Shown: positions 8,983-19,817 of the stretch, piece by piece
How positions within the stretch are numbered: position 1 is the stretch's first letter
Layout of the letters: each line of letters begins with the position of its first letter
DNA from: Streptomyces malaysiense
GTDB taxonomy: Bacteria; Actinomycetota; Actinomycetes; Streptomycetales; Streptomycetaceae
Length of the DNA stretch: 64,000 bases
Reading direction: 5' to 3'
NCBI RefSeq assembly: GCF_000980885.2
Contig: NZ_LBDA02000007.1
Span: 124,001-188,000 of the forward strand
Position numbers and translations under genes: made by a program
Notes under the pieces: model-generated
The model's input: only the letters and a program-made list of their open reading frames with translations
What the model was told of the DNA's origin: nothing
Database searches by the model: none

Positions 8983-9807
8983 GTGGTCAGCCAGGAGCAG
9001 CGGCGGCGTCAGCTCGCCCGGGAGAAGTTCTTGCGGCAGCAGCAGCGGCGCACCGAGTCGCGGCGCAGGGCCCGCGTGCGCAACTCCGCGATCGCGTCGG
9101 TACTGGGCGTCATCGTGATCGGCAGTGTGGCGCTCTACACGACCCACGTGCTGGGAGGCGACGACAAGAAGACCGACGCAGGTGCGAAGACGACGCCGAG
9201 CGCGTCCGCGAAGCCCAGCAAGGCGCCGGACCCGTGCCAGAAGCCGGCGGCGGGCTCGGTGAAGAAGCTCAGCTGGAAGAAGGAGCCGGCGATGTCGATC
9301 GACACGTCGGCGAAGTACACGCTGGACCTCTCGACGACGTGCGGTGACATCCCGGTCGCGCTGAAGACGTCGGCGGCCCCGCACACGGTCAACTCCTTCG
9401 ACTTCCTCGCGGGCAAGGGCTTCTTCGACCACACCAAGTGCCACCGGCTGACCACGCAGGGCATCTACGTGCTCCAGTGCGGCGACCCGCAGGGCACCGG
9501 CATGGGCGGCCCCGGCTACACGCTGCCGGACGAGAACCTGAAGGACGCCAGCCTGAAGAAGAACACCTACCCGGCGGGCACGGTGGCGATGGCCAACACC
9601 GGCCAGAAGCACACCGGCGGCAGCCAGTTCTTCCTGGTCTACAAGGACAGCCCGCTGCCGCCCCAGTACACGCCGTTCGGCACGATCTCGGCGTCCGGCA
9701 TGAAGGTGCTGAACAAGATCGCGGCGGCGGGCGAGAGCACCGGTCAGGGTGACGGTGCCCCGAACGCGACCGTTGTGATCAACAAGGCGACGGTCACCAA
9801 GTCCTGA
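8983..9807 (+). CDS. Membrane-anchored peptidyl-prolyl cis-trans isomerase (cyclophilin type)
   Basis: The protein has 274 aa with a GTG start preceded by AGGAGAG. The first 25 residues are very basic (QEQRRRQLAREKFLRQQQRR), followed by one transmembrane helix (about 30-52), a Ser/Ala/Lys/Pro linker, and a cyclophilin domain from about residue 95 (YTLDLSTTCGDIPVALKTSAAPHTVNSFDFLAGKGFFDHTKCHRL). The family signatures appear in altered form: GGPGYTLPDE and GSQFFLVYKDSPLPPQYTPFG. It probably acts outside the membrane on exported proteins. It is transcribed divergently from the hydrolase-hisS operon. Confidence 0.88.
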   Translation: MVSQEQRRRQLAREKFLRQQQRRTESRRRARVRNSAIASVLGVIVIGSVALYTTHVLGGDDKKTDAGAKTTPSASAKPSKAPDPCQKPAAGSVKKLSWKKEPAMSIDTSAKYTLDLSTTCGDIPVALKTSAAPHTVNSFDFLAGKGFFDHTKCHRLTTQGIYVLQCGDPQGTGMGGPGYTLPDENLKDASLKKNTYPAGTVAMANTGQKHTGGSQFFLVYKDSPLPPQYTPFGTISASGMKVLNKIAAAGESTGQGDGAPNATVVINKATVTKS

Positions 9808-9950
9808 GGTCGATCAAGGTCGTCGGTGGAATTTCGGTCGCGCTGGATGCGGACAGGGAACCCGCTGGTCGCCTATGTTGGCCGTGACGAAACTGTGGTC
9901 GATGCCCGGGGCGCTGAGGCACCCCGCAGGCATCATGTGGAGGAGGCGCT

Positions 9951-11180
9951 GTGAGCAGCGACCCGTGGGGCCGCGTCGACGAGACGGGGACCGTGTACGT
10001 GCGTACGGCCGACGGCGAGCAGGTCGTCGGATCCTGGGCGGCCGGCTCCCCTGAGGAGGCGCTGGCCTACTTCGAGCGCAAGTACGAGGGCCTGGTTGTC
10101 GAGATCGGCCTCCTCGAGAAGCGAGTGCGGACCACCGACCTGTCGGCGAAGGACGCTCAGACCGCCATCGGCCATCTGCGCGAGCAGGTGGACGCGCATC
10201 ACGCGGTCGGCGATCTGGCCGCGCTGCGCGGTCGGTTGGACAAGCTCGTGGAGACGGTCGAGGCGCGCCGCGAGGAGCGCAAGATCCAGCGGGCCAAGCA
10301 GTCCGACGAGGCCCGCAAGGCCAAGGAGGACCTGGTCGCCGAGGCGGAGCAGCTGGCGCAGTCCGACCAGTGGCGGGCCGCGGGTGAGCGGCTGCGGGCG
10401 CTGGTGGACACCTGGAAGGGGCTGCCCCGCCTCGACCGGAAGTCCGACGACGAGCTGTGGCACCGCTTCTCGCACGCCCGGTCGGCGTTCTCCAAGCGCC
10501 GCAAGGCGCACTTCGCGCAGCTGGACGCGCAGCGCGAGGACGCTCGTCGGATCAAGGAGCGGCTGGTCGCCGAGGCCGAGTCGCTGTCGGGCTCCACGGA
10601 CTGGGGTCCCACGGCGGCCCGTTACCGCGATCTGATGTCGGAGTGGAAGGCCGCGGGCCGCGCCCAGCGCGAGCACGAGGACGACCTGTGGAACCGCTTC
10701 CGCGGCGCCCAGGACGTGTTCTTCGCCGCGCGCAGCTCGGTGTTCGCCGAGCGGGACGCGGAGCAGGCGGAGAACCTCAAGCTCAAGGAGGAGCTGGCCG
10801 AGGAGGCCGAGAAGCTCCTGCCGATCGGCGAGCTGAAGGCCGCCCGTGCCGCCTTCCGTTCGATCAACGAGCGCTGGGAGGCCATCGGCCACGTCCCGCG
10901 GGACGCGCGTCCGAAGGTCGAGGGCCGGATGCACACGGTGGAGCGGGCGATCCAGGAGGCCGAGGAGGCCGAGTGGCGCCGGACGAACCCCGAGGCGCGG
11001 GCGCGTGCCGAGGGTCTGACCGGTCAGCTCCAGGCCGCCGTGGACAAGCTCGGGGCGCAGATCGACCAGGCTCGCGCCCAGGGCAACAACTCCAGGGCCG
11101 ACAAGCTCCAGAAGGAGCTGGAGGGCCGCCAGGCGCTCCTGGACCAGGCCCTGAAGGGCCTGCAGGAGTTCGGCGGCTGA
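9951..11180 (+). CDS. DUF349-domain coiled-coil protein
   Basis: The protein has 409 aa with a GTG start preceded by a strong GGAGGAGG. It has repeated DUF349 units, recognisable by W-x-x-L or LW.RF patterns: DTWKGLPRLDRKSDDELWHRFSHARSAF (about residues 148-180), then SEWKAAGRAQREHEDDLWNRFRGAQDVF (about 228-255), and a third, weaker unit INERWEAIGHVPRD. Acidic and basic helices between them are predicted coiled coils. The family is conserved in actinobacteria, but its role is not firmly known; nucleic-acid or ribosome-related roles have been suggested. It converges on relA across a bidirectional terminator. Confidence 0.85.
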   Translation: MSSDPWGRVDETGTVYVRTADGEQVVGSWAAGSPEEALAYFERKYEGLVVEIGLLEKRVRTTDLSAKDAQTAIGHLREQVDAHHAVGDLAALRGRLDKLVETVEARREERKIQRAKQSDEARKAKEDLVAEAEQLAQSDQWRAAGERLRALVDTWKGLPRLDRKSDDELWHRFSHARSAFSKRRKAHFAQLDAQREDARRIKERLVAEAESLSGSTDWGPTAARYRDLMSEWKAAGRAQREHEDDLWNRFRGAQDVFFAARSSVFAERDAEQAENLKLKEELAEEAEKLLPIGELKAARAAFRSINERWEAIGHVPRDARPKVEGRMHTVERAIQEAEEAEWRRTNPEARARAEGLTGQLQAAVDKLGAQIDQARAQGNNSRADKLQKELEGRQALLDQALKGLQEFGG

Positions 11181-11200
11181 TTCTCCTGTTGCCGGTGTGA

Positions 11201-11230
11201 AAGGGCCCCGTACGCGCGTACGGGGCCCTT
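11201..11230. terminator. Bidirectional terminator between the DUF349 gene and relA
   Basis: A perfect inverted repeat has two 14-base arms, AAGGGCCCCGTACG and its complement, separated by CG. It sits 20 bp after the DUF349 stop and 33 bp after the relA stop on the opposite strand. A trailing TT on each side makes it symmetric. Confidence 0.9.
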
Positions 11231-11263
11231 CTCCGTGCCGTGGGGCACCACGGCCCCGGGCGG

Positions 11264-13470
<2,207 letters not shown>

Positions 13471-13474
<4 letters not shown>

Positions 13475-14568
13475 CGGCGCTTGCCCGCCTGGCGGCCGCG
13501 GCCGCGGCCGCGGGAGGAGGGCTGGTTGCGCGGGCCGACCACGGCGGGCGCGGCGTCCTCGGCGTCGCCGCCGTCCGTGGCGCGGCCGTCCTCCGAAGCG
13601 GCCTGGGCGCGCTTGGCCATGACCCGCTTGGTCAGCGCCTTCATCGCGGGCTCGCGCTCCTTGAGGTCGGCGACCAGCGGGGTGGCGATGAAGATCGAGG
13701 AGTACGCACCGGCCGCGAGGCCGACGAACAGCGACAGCGAGATGTCGTTGAGGTCACCGGCGCCGAGGAAGCCGCCGCCGATGAAGAGCAGACCGGCGAC
13801 CGGCAGCAGCGCGACGACCGTGGTGTTGATGGAGCGGACCAGGGTGCCGTTGATCGACCGGTTGGCGATCTCGCTGTAGGTGAAGCGGGTCTGCTTGGTG
13901 ATGTCCTTCGTCTGCTCCTTGAGGCTGTCGAAGACGACGACCGTGTCGTAGAGCGAGTAACCGAGGATGGTGAGCAGACCGATGATCGTGCCGGGCGAGA
14001 CCTCGAAGCCGACCAGGGCGTAGATACCGGTCGTGATGGTGATGTCGTGGATCAGCGCGACCAGGGCCGCGACGGCCATGCGCCATTCGAAGGCGATGGC
14101 GAGGTAGATCACGACGAGGACCATGAAGATCACCAGGCCCTCCCAGGCCTTGTCGGCGATCTGCTGACCCCAGCTCGGGCCGACCAGGTCGGCGGCGAGC
14201 TTCTCGGGGTCGAGCTTGAGGTCCTTGGCCAGGTTCTGCTTGACCTTGTCCGACTGGGCCGTGTCCAGGCCGGCGACCTGGATGCGCAGGCTGCCGTTGC
14301 CGAGCTTCTGCACGACGGCCTCGTGGCCGGAGGCGTCCTTGGCGTACGACTCCGCCTGAGCGATCGAGACGCTCATGTTGGTCGGCGTCGTGAAGACGGC
14401 GCCGCCCTGGAAGTCGATGCTCATGTTCAGGCCGCGCACCGCCAGGCCGAGGATGGCCGTGATGGTGATCAGGATCGAGACGCCGTACCAGATCTTGCGC
14501 TTGCCGATGAAGTCGTAGCTGATCTCACCGCGGTGCAGCCGGGCGCCGATGGAGCCGAGTTTCGACAT
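13471..14568 (-). CDS. secF: Protein translocase subunit SecF
   Basis: The protein has 365 aa and partners SecD in the proton-driven SecDF complex that helps late protein export. It has six transmembrane helices, the first at about residues 29-48, and a periplasmic loop beginning with the family motif [11 protein letters not shown]. Conserved SecF motifs include [20 protein letters not shown] and [12 protein letters not shown] (YSxxDTVVVFD). The C-terminal tail is cytoplasmic and basic/acidic, ending [12 protein letters not shown], encoded by a short tandem GGCCGC repeat. It starts 3 bp after the secD stop and overlaps the next start by 4 bp, so the operon is translationally coupled. Confidence 0.96.
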
Positions 14569-14571
14569 CGC

Positions 14572-16419
14572 TCAGGCCTCCTTCGGGTCGGCGGGGCCGG
14601 CGGTGGGGCCGGCGGGACGGCGGGTGCGGCGCAGCGGCGGATTGACGCCGAGGCTCTTCGGGTCGAGTCCGGACCACTTGCTGCCGTTCGCGAAGAACTT
14701 GCGGCGGGCGAGCAGCGTCATCAGCGGCTTGGTGAACAGGAAGACGACGACCACGTCGAGCAGGGTGGTGAGACCCAGCGTGAACGCGAAGCCCTGGACC
14801 TTGCCGACGGTCACGATGAACAGGACGGCGGCGGCGAGGAACGACACGAAGTCGGAGACCAGGACGGTGCGCCGGGCGCGCGGCCAGGCACGCTCGACGG
14901 CGGGGCGCAGCGAGCGGCCCTCGCGGATCTCGTCCCGGATGCGTTCGAAGTACACGATGAACGAGTCCGCGGTGATACCGATGGCGACGATGGCTCCGCA
15001 GACGGCCGGCAGGTTCAGCGCGAAGTGGATGGCCGGGCCGAGCAGCGACATGATCACGTAGGTGAGGATCGCCGAGACCATCAGGGACGCCACGGCGATG
15101 AGCGACAGCCCGCGGTAGTAGAACACGAGGTAGATGATCACCAGGGCGAGGCCGATCGCGCCTGCAAGCAGGCCGGCGTGCAGTTGCTGGCCGCCGAGCG
15201 CGGCGGTCACCGTGGTGACGCTGGACTCCTTGAAGGACAGCGGGAGCGCGCCGTACGACAGCATGTTGGCGAGACTCTGGGCGTCCTGCTGGTTGAAGCT
15301 GCCAGAGATCTCGGCCTGGCCACCGCTGATGGCGGTCTGGACGAACGGGTGCGAGACAACCTGGTCGTCGAGGACGATCGCGAACTCGTTCTGCGGGGAG
15401 GTCTTCTGCGCCAGCTGGCCCGTGATGTCCGCGAACTTCTTGGCGCCCTTCGAGTCGAAGGTCATCTGGACCTGCCAGCCACTCGCGCCCTGGGTGTCGA
15501 AGACGGCCTGTGCCTTCTTGACGTCCTGGCCGTCGACGGAGACGGGGCCGAGCAGGAACTTGCTCCAGATCTTGCCGTCCTTGCCACACGCGACGGTCGG
15601 CTCGCCGGGCTTGGCGCCCTGGCCTGCACTGTTCTGCGCGGAGGGCTTGGTGCAGTCGAGGCTTGCGTAGCGCGCCTGGAGGTCGCTGGAGCCCGTGCTC
15701 CCGGACGGGGACGGCGAGGGCGAGGTGGCCGTGGGAGACGCGGAGCCAGTCGCGGACGGCGTCGGCGAGGTCTTCTTCAACCCGTCGGTGACGGCACGCC
15801 CCTGAGCGGTCGCAGAGGCCGAGGGGGTGTCGGATCCGGTGGCCTTCTGCTTGCCGGACCCGGTGGACGCGCTCGGCGAGGGGCTGCCGGTGGCACCGGG
15901 AGAGGGGCTGCCGCTCTTGCCCGAACTGCTGCTCGGGGTGGGGTGGCCGGTTGCGCCCTGGGGCTCCCGCTGGAGAACGGGACGGAAGTACAGCTTGGCG
16001 GTGGTGCCGACCTGCTGCTGCGCCTCCTTGGAGTTCGTGCCACGCGGAATATTGACGATGATGTTGCGATCGCCCTGGGTCTGGACTTCCGTCTCCGACA
16101 CACCGAGACCATTGACACGGCGGTTCATGATGTCGACCGCGGTGTCCATGTTGGTCTTGTTGATCGCGTTGGGCTGGCCCGGCTGGTTGACCGCCGTCAG
16201 CGTGATGCTGGTGCCGCCGGCAAGGTCGATACCGAGACGGGGGGTGGTGTGCCCTGAGGCGAACATCCCTCCGGTGAGCGCCACGATGGCGATCAGGATG
16301 AGGGCCAGTGAGCGCCCTGGTTTGCCCTGGGCGCTCGAGCTCCGGCCCTTCTTAGGTGCTGCCACCTTCTCGTACTCCCTCTCGGGCCGCTCGGCGCCCG
16401 GTCGGCGCTCGGCGGCCAT
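14572..16419 (-). CDS. secD: Protein translocase subunit SecD
   Basis: The protein has 615 aa. The layout is a basic N-terminus, TM1 at about residues 37-55, the motif RLGIDLAGGTSITL, the first periplasmic domain, then five TM helices from about residue 400 with the family patterns GITADSFIVYFERIRDEIREGRS and PALVERAWPRARRT-like VERAWPRARRTVLVSD. An unusual Ser/Pro/Gly/Ala/Thr-rich low-complexity stretch at about 150-245 interrupts the periplasmic domain. Such inserts occur in Streptomyces SecD, but the family does not need them. It lies downstream of yajC across a hairpin and upstream of secF with a 3-bp gap. Confidence 0.96.
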   Translation of the reverse strand: MAAERRPGAERPEREYEKVAAPKKGRSSSAQGKPGRSLALILIAIVALTGGMFASGHTTPRLGIDLAGGTSITLTAVNQPGQPNAINKTNMDTAVDIMNRRVNGLGVSETEVQTQGDRNIIVNIPRGTNSKEAQQQVGTTAKLYFRPVLQREPQGATGHPTPSSSSGKSGSPSPGATGSPSPSASTGSGKQKATGSDTPSASATAQGRAVTDGLKKTSPTPSATGSASPTATSPSPSPSGSTGSSDLQARYASLDCTKPSAQNSAGQGAKPGEPTVACGKDGKIWSKFLLGPVSVDGQDVKKAQAVFDTQGASGWQVQMTFDSKGAKKFADITGQLAQKTSPQNEFAIVLDDQVVSHPFVQTAISGGQAEISGSFNQQDAQSLANMLSYGALPLSFKESSVTTVTAALGGQQLHAGLLAGAIGLALVIIYLVFYYRGLSLIAVASLMVSAILTYVIMSLLGPAIHFALNLPAVCGAIVAIGITADSFIVYFERIRDEIREGRSLRPAVERAWPRARRTVLVSDFVSFLAAAVLFIVTVGKVQGFAFTLGLTTLLDVVVVFLFTKPLMTLLARRKFFANGSKWSGLDPKSLGVNPPLRRTRRPAGPTAGPADPKEA

Positions 16420-16457
16420 GACATGGTGTCGGGCTCCCCGTGCGGGAAACAGACGCG

Positions 16458-16505
16458 CCCGGTGGTGCGCGGGGGCGTGATCACGCCGTCTCGCGCACCA
16501 CCGGG
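16458..16505 (-). terminator. Large hairpin between yajC and secD (attenuator or terminator)
   Basis: Perfect 14-bp arms (16458-16471 and 16492-16505) enclose a 20-base loop that itself contains a 14-bp palindrome, GGCGTGATCACGCC, at 16474-16487. The structure fills nearly the whole 92-bp gap between the yajC stop and the secD start on the same strand. It could lower secDF relative to yajC or protect a processed end. Confidence 0.65.
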
Positions 16506-16511
16506 GCGTGA

Positions 16512-17018
16512 CTACTTCGCGTCGGAATCGCCGTCGGTCTTCTTCGGCTCGTCCTCCGTCGGGGCCCCGGCGGCCTCGGACTCGCCGGCGGTGTCCTCGT
16601 CGGCGTCCTTCTTACCGAGGTCGATCTTGTCGTCGGAGGCGGCGGCAGCGGCGGCAGGTCCGTCGGTCTCGTCGGTCTCGGTGAGGGAGGAGGCGTCGTC
16701 CGGGACGATGTCGGCGTCGGACTTCAGGTCGTGCTCGATGCCGTGCACGATGCGGTTGTACTCGTCGTCGGTGAGGACGGCGCCGATCGCGTTCTTCGCG
16801 AAGAGGAGGTCCACGCCGGGAGCGGCGTCGAGGAGGACGGTGTCCTCGTTGATCTCCTTGACCGTCGCGTACATTCCCCCGATCGTGCGGACACCGGAGC
16901 CGGGCTGCAGCTCGTTGCGCATCTGCGCGGCCTGCTGCTGCTTCTTCTTGGCAGAGCGCGTCATCAGGAACATGGCCGCGATGAGCACGATGAACGGGAG
17001 AAGGGTATACGGATTCAC
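16512..17018 (-). CDS. yajC: Preprotein translocase subunit YajC
   Basis: The protein has 168 aa with a GTG start (MNPYTLLPFIVLIAAMFLMTRS). It has a single N-terminal transmembrane helix (about residues 5-20), then the YajC core KKKQQQAAQMRNELQPGSGVRTIGGMYATVKEINEDTVLLD (about 24-65). The tail of about 80 residues is acidic and Ala/Asp/Glu-rich (ADEDTAGESEAAGAPTEDEP), a feature of actinobacterial YajC. It is a helper subunit of SecDF. It is the first gene of the yajC-secD-secF-apt/relA operon; an upstream extension of the frame lacks family similarity. Confidence 0.92.
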   Translation of the reverse strand: MNPYTLLPFIVLIAAMFLMTRSAKKKQQQAAQMRNELQPGSGVRTIGGMYATVKEINEDTVLLDAAPGVDLLFAKNAIGAVLTDDEYNRIVHGIEHDLKSDADIVPDDASSLTETDETDGPAAAAAASDDKIDLGKKDADEDTAGESEAAGAPTEDEPKKTDGDSDAK

Positions 17019-17210
17019 GGGACGGGATTTCCTTCGCGCGACCGCGACGGAGAGCGGCCTTTTCGGGGATGGGGCTGTGTCGGCGCCACCCGCAAGGGCG
17101 GCATCGGCGGAGTCTAAGCGAGTCCGCGCACATGGAACAACGCCCAGCATGGCACCTGGGTTCCGCACCGGGCCACTGCCCGAGCGGAGCGGCACCCGGG
17201 GGCGGCGGTG

Positions 17211-18278
17211 TCACGCCCCGAACAGGTCCGGTTGTCCGTTTCCCGATGTGGCGGAGCCGGGCGGGGTCAGTCCGAGGTGCGTCCAGGCGGCGGGCGTGGC
17301 GACGCGGCCGCGCGGGGTGCGGGCCAGCAGTCCCTCGCGGACCAGGAAGGGTTCGGCGACCTCCTCGACGGTCTCCCGCTCCTCCCCCACCGCGACGGCC
17401 AGGGTGGACAGGCCGACGGGACCGCCGGCGAAAAGCTTCAGCAGAGCCTCCAGGACGGCGCGGTCCAGCCGGTCCAGGCCACGTTCGTCGACCTCGTAGA
17501 CGGCGAGGGCGGCCGCGGCGATGTCCCGGGTGATCATGCCGTCCGCCTTGACCTGCGCGTAGTCGCGGACGCGGCGCAGCAGGCGGTTGGCGATACGGGG
17601 GGTGCCGCGGGAGCGGCCCGCGATCTCGGCGGCGCCGTCCCCCTCGATGCCGACGTCCAGGAGCTGTGCGGAGCGGTGCACGACGCGCTCCAGTTCGCGG
17701 GGACCGTAGAACTCCATGTGCGCGGTGAAGCCGAAGCGGTCGCGCAGCGGAGGCGGCAGCAGGCCGGCCCGGGTGGTGGCGCCGACCAGGGTGAACGGGG
17801 GCAGTTCGAGGGGGATGGCGGTGGCGCCGGGGCCCTTGCCGACGATGACGTCGACGCGGAAGTCCTCCATCGCCATGTACAGCATCTCCTCGGCGGGCCG
17901 GGACATGCGGTGGATCTCGTCCAGGAAGAGCACCTCGCCCTCCTGGAGGGAGGAGAGGATCGCGGCGAGGTCGCCGGCGTGCTGGATGGCGGGGCCGGAA
18001 GTGATGCGGATGGGGGCGCCCATCTCGGCCGCGATGATCATCGACAGGGTGGTCTTGCCGAGGCCGGGGGCTCCGGAGAGCAGCACGTGGTCGGCGGTGG
18101 CGCCGCGCGCGCGGGCCGCGCGCAGCACCAGGTCTAGCTGTTCGCGGACCTTCTCCTGGCCGATGAACTCGCCGAGGTCCTTGGGGCGCAGGGCGGCCTC
18201 GACGGCCTGGTCCTCGCGGTCGGCCGCGGAGCCCACCAGTCGCTCGGCGGGCGTGTCGGCCGTGTCGTCCCAGTTCAT
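17211..18278 (-). CDS. ruvB: Holliday junction branch-migration ATPase RuvB
   Basis: The protein has 355 aa. It is the hexameric AAA+ motor of RuvAB. Motifs are [18 protein letters not shown], Walker [10 protein letters not shown] (about residues 71-79), Walker B LFLDEIHR, sensor 1 GATTRAG, the DRFGF region, and the C-terminal winged helix ([15 protein letters not shown]). Family length is normal. It is the last gene after ruvA, with a 26-bp gap. Confidence 0.97.
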   Translation of the reverse strand: MNWDDTADTPAERLVGSAADREDQAVEAALRPKDLGEFIGQEKVREQLDLVLRAARARGATADHVLLSGAPGLGKTTLSMIIAAEMGAPIRITSGPAIQHAGDLAAILSSLQEGEVLFLDEIHRMSRPAEEMLYMAMEDFRVDVIVGKGPGATAIPLELPPFTLVGATTRAGLLPPPLRDRFGFTAHMEFYGPRELERVVHRSAQLLDVGIEGDGAAEIAGRSRGTPRIANRLLRRVRDYAQVKADGMITRDIAAAALAVYEVDERGLDRLDRAVLEALLKLFAGGPVGLSTLAVAVGEERETVEEVAEPFLVREGLLARTPRGRVATPAAWTHLGLTPPGSATSGNGQPDLFGA

Positions 18279-18304
18279 GTGGTGTGCCTCAACAGGGGTG
18301 GGGG

Positions 18305-18913
18305 TCAGCGGGCGCGGTTCAGGGTCTGGAGGGCGGCCTTCAGGAGCCGGCCGACCTGCGGGGTGCCGCCCACCGCCTCGGCCTGCGGGGCCACGGCGGT
18401 CACGGCCTCGTCGGCCTCGCGGGTGGCGTAGCCGAGGCCGATGAGGGCCGCGTGCAGCTGGTCGCGCCAGCCCTGGGTGACCGGGGCGCCGACGGCGGGG
18501 GCGGTGCCGGCGGGCGCGCCGAGGCGGTCCTTAAGCTCCAGAAGGAGTTTCTGGGCGCCCTTCTTGCCGATGCCGGGGACCGCGGTGAGGGCCTTCTCGT
18601 CGCCGGTGGCGACGGCTCGGCGCAGCGCGTCCGGGGAGTGCACGGCGAGCATGGCCTGGGCGAGGCGGGGGCCGACACCGCTGGCGGTCTGGAGCAGGAC
18701 GAAGACCTGGCGGGCGTCGTCGTCCGCGAAGCCGTACAGGGTCAGCGAGTCCTCGCGCACGACCAGGGAGGTGTGCAGTGTGGCGGGCCGGCCGACGCGG
18801 AGCGCGGAGAGCGTGTCCGGGGTGCACTGGACGGACATGCCGACACCGCCGACCTCCACCACCGCGGCGTCGGGGGCGAGCGCGGCGACGGTGCCGCTGA
18901 CGAACGCGATCAT
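18305..18913 (-). CDS. ruvA: Holliday junction DNA-binding protein RuvA
   Basis: The protein has 202 aa, the usual length. The start [26 protein letters not shown] is the N-terminal OB fold of RuvA. The tandem helix-hairpin-helix region (about residues 70-130: [19 protein letters not shown] and [23 protein letters not shown]) binds the junction. The C-terminal domain that contacts RuvB is present. The ATG is embedded in a 32-bp sequence repeated exactly at the 3' end of ruvC (19786-19817), so ruvA seems once to have overlapped the ruvC stop. It now has its own damage-type promoter at 19086-19108. Confidence 0.96.
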   Translation of the reverse strand: MIAFVSGTVAALAPDAAVVEVGGVGMSVQCTPDTLSALRVGRPATLHTSLVVREDSLTLYGFADDDARQVFVLLQTASGVGPRLAQAMLAVHSPDALRRAVATGDEKALTAVPGIGKKGAQKLLLELKDRLGAPAGTAPAVGAPVTQGWRDQLHAALIGLGYATREADEAVTAVAPQAEAVGGTPQVGRLLKAALQTLNRAR

Positions 18914-18928
18914 GCCGTACGGCCTTTC
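18897..18928. repeat. 32-bp direct repeat, copy A (ruvA start)
   Basis: This is identical over 32 bp to 19786-19817. It spans the first codons of ruvA and the sequence just upstream. In the other copy the same bases form the last codons of ruvC plus a dead copy of the ruvA start. Flanking bases differ on both sides, so the repeat ends are sharp. The 857 bp between the copies is a candidate insertion. Confidence 0.9.
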
Positions 18929-19332
18929 GTGGTGCGGGTGATGAACGGAGCGACGACAGGGGGGTGGGAGGCAAACGGCCTGGCGACGCCGCATCGTGAG
19001 CACCGACGGACGCCCCCGGGTACGCGTACCACGTTCCACCACCTCTCCGTGTCGACTCGGGCCTTCCGGGGCCCGCCGTTGTGCCAGGTTATTGGGTGCC
19101 ACCGACAACGCGTCGCGCGCCTTGAAGATCAAAGGACGGGTAAAGGATCATGGCTCACCACACGAGAGTCGCTTGACAAGTTGCGATAAGTCGGACATTT
19201 ACGGCCGATTCTTCATTGCTTCACGCGCTTGATCACTTATAACTTCTCGAACAGTCGAGCGAGTAACCGCCGTTCGGCTACGAGCGGGCGAACGCTCGCT
19301 CATGACCAAGTGACAGAGAATCGGGGAACCAC
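18929..19332. other. ruvA leader and promoter region of the insert
   Basis: No gene is visible in these 404 bp. The part nearest ruvA is GC-rich leader; a damage promoter for ruvA lies at 19086-19108. From about 19130 to 19300 the DNA is clearly richer in A and T than anything else in the window. It contains possible promoter elements reading right, such as TTGCTT, a 16-base spacer and TATAAC near 19217-19244, suitable for the small secreted-protein gene. A 6-bp inverted repeat, CGAGCG/CGCTCG, lies near 19280-19297. Confidence 0.5.
19086..19108 (-). promoter_or_regulatory. DNA-damage (RecA-NDp/PafBC-type) promoter of ruvA
   Basis: Minus strand: TTGTCGGTGGC (19098-19108), six bases, TAACCT (19086-19091). 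This fits the LexA-independent damage consensus TTGTCAGTGGC-N6-TAGGGT with one change in the -35 and TANNNT kept. The spacer ACCCAA nearly equals the ACCCGA of the ruvC promoter, suggesting one was copied from the other. The predicted leader before ruvA is about 165 nt. Confidence 0.7.
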
Positions 19333-19638
19333 ATGCGCTCCATGGCGAAGGCCGCCGTGACCGCTTCCGTGCTGCTGGCCGGCATGGCCATCGCGACTCC
19401 CGCGCAGGCAGCCACGGCTTCGTCCGGCCTGACGAGGGGCACCACCGGGTGCTTCAACTACTCCTACGGTGACGGCATTTCCACCACCACCGTCTACTTC
19501 CACAACACGTGCAAGAGGACGGCGACGATCAACATCTGGTGGAAGGACGGCAAGGTCGAGTACATGCGCGCCGCCACCGTGAAGGCCGACGGCAAGGGCC
19601 ACCTGAAGCACACCGGCTCCATCAAGGAAATCGACTGA
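19333..19638 (+). CDS. Small secreted protein of unknown function
   Basis: The protein has 101 aa. It has a classical Sec signal peptide: MRSMAKAAVTASVLLAGMAIATPAQA with an AxA cleavage site near residue 26, giving a mature protein of about 75 aa. The mature part is rich in Thr, Tyr, Trp and Lys, with two cysteines (in TTGCFNYSYG and HNTCKRTAT) that could form one disulfide, and alternating beta-like segments (TINIWWKDGKVEYMRAATVKA). The stretch C-x-x-T-x-T-I-x-I-W-W-x-D faintly recalls Streptomyces alpha-amylase inhibitors, but I would not assign that function. It lies alone and antisense inside the ruvA-ruvC insert, with its own AT-rich promoter region and terminator. Confidence 0.75.
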   Translation: MRSMAKAAVTASVLLAGMAIATPAQAATASSGLTRGTTGCFNYSYGDGISTTTVYFHNTCKRTATINIWWKDGKVEYMRAATVKADGKGHLKHTGSIKEID

Positions 19639-19660
19639 CCGTCTGGCAGCTGATCGAACA

Positions 19661-19690
19661 GGAGGGCCGTGCCGCCGGGCACGGCCCTCC
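19661..19690 (+). terminator. Terminator of the small secreted-protein gene
   Basis: Two 13-base arms (GGAGGGCCGTGCC and its complement) enclose a GCCG loop. The hairpin starts 22 bp after the stop codon at 19638. It also marks the insert as carrying a complete, self-contained transcription unit. Confidence 0.85.
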
Positions 19691-19785
19691 TCGCACGTCA
19701 TGCCCAGGCGAGGACGACAGATGGTCATGCCCCTTGGAGTGGTGTGGGCGATCATTCTCCGGTGGCGTATCCGCGAGTCCTTGGC

Positions 19786-19817
19786 CTGACGAACGCGATC
19801 ATGCCGTACGGCCTTTC
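19786..19817. repeat. 32-bp direct repeat, copy B (ruvC 3' end)
   Basis: This is identical to 18897-18928. It contains the last codons of ruvC, its stop codon overlapping an ATG (ATGA), and the first five codons of a former ruvA start (MIAFV), after which the frame diverges into unrelated residues. It marks the junction where ruvC and ruvA were probably once contiguous. Confidence 0.9.

Noticed and set aside
19130..19300. A small RNA gene or an insertion sequence in the AT-rich stretch
   Set aside because: There are no terminal inverted repeats or transposase, and the stretch is best explained as the promoter region of the adjacent secreted-protein gene.
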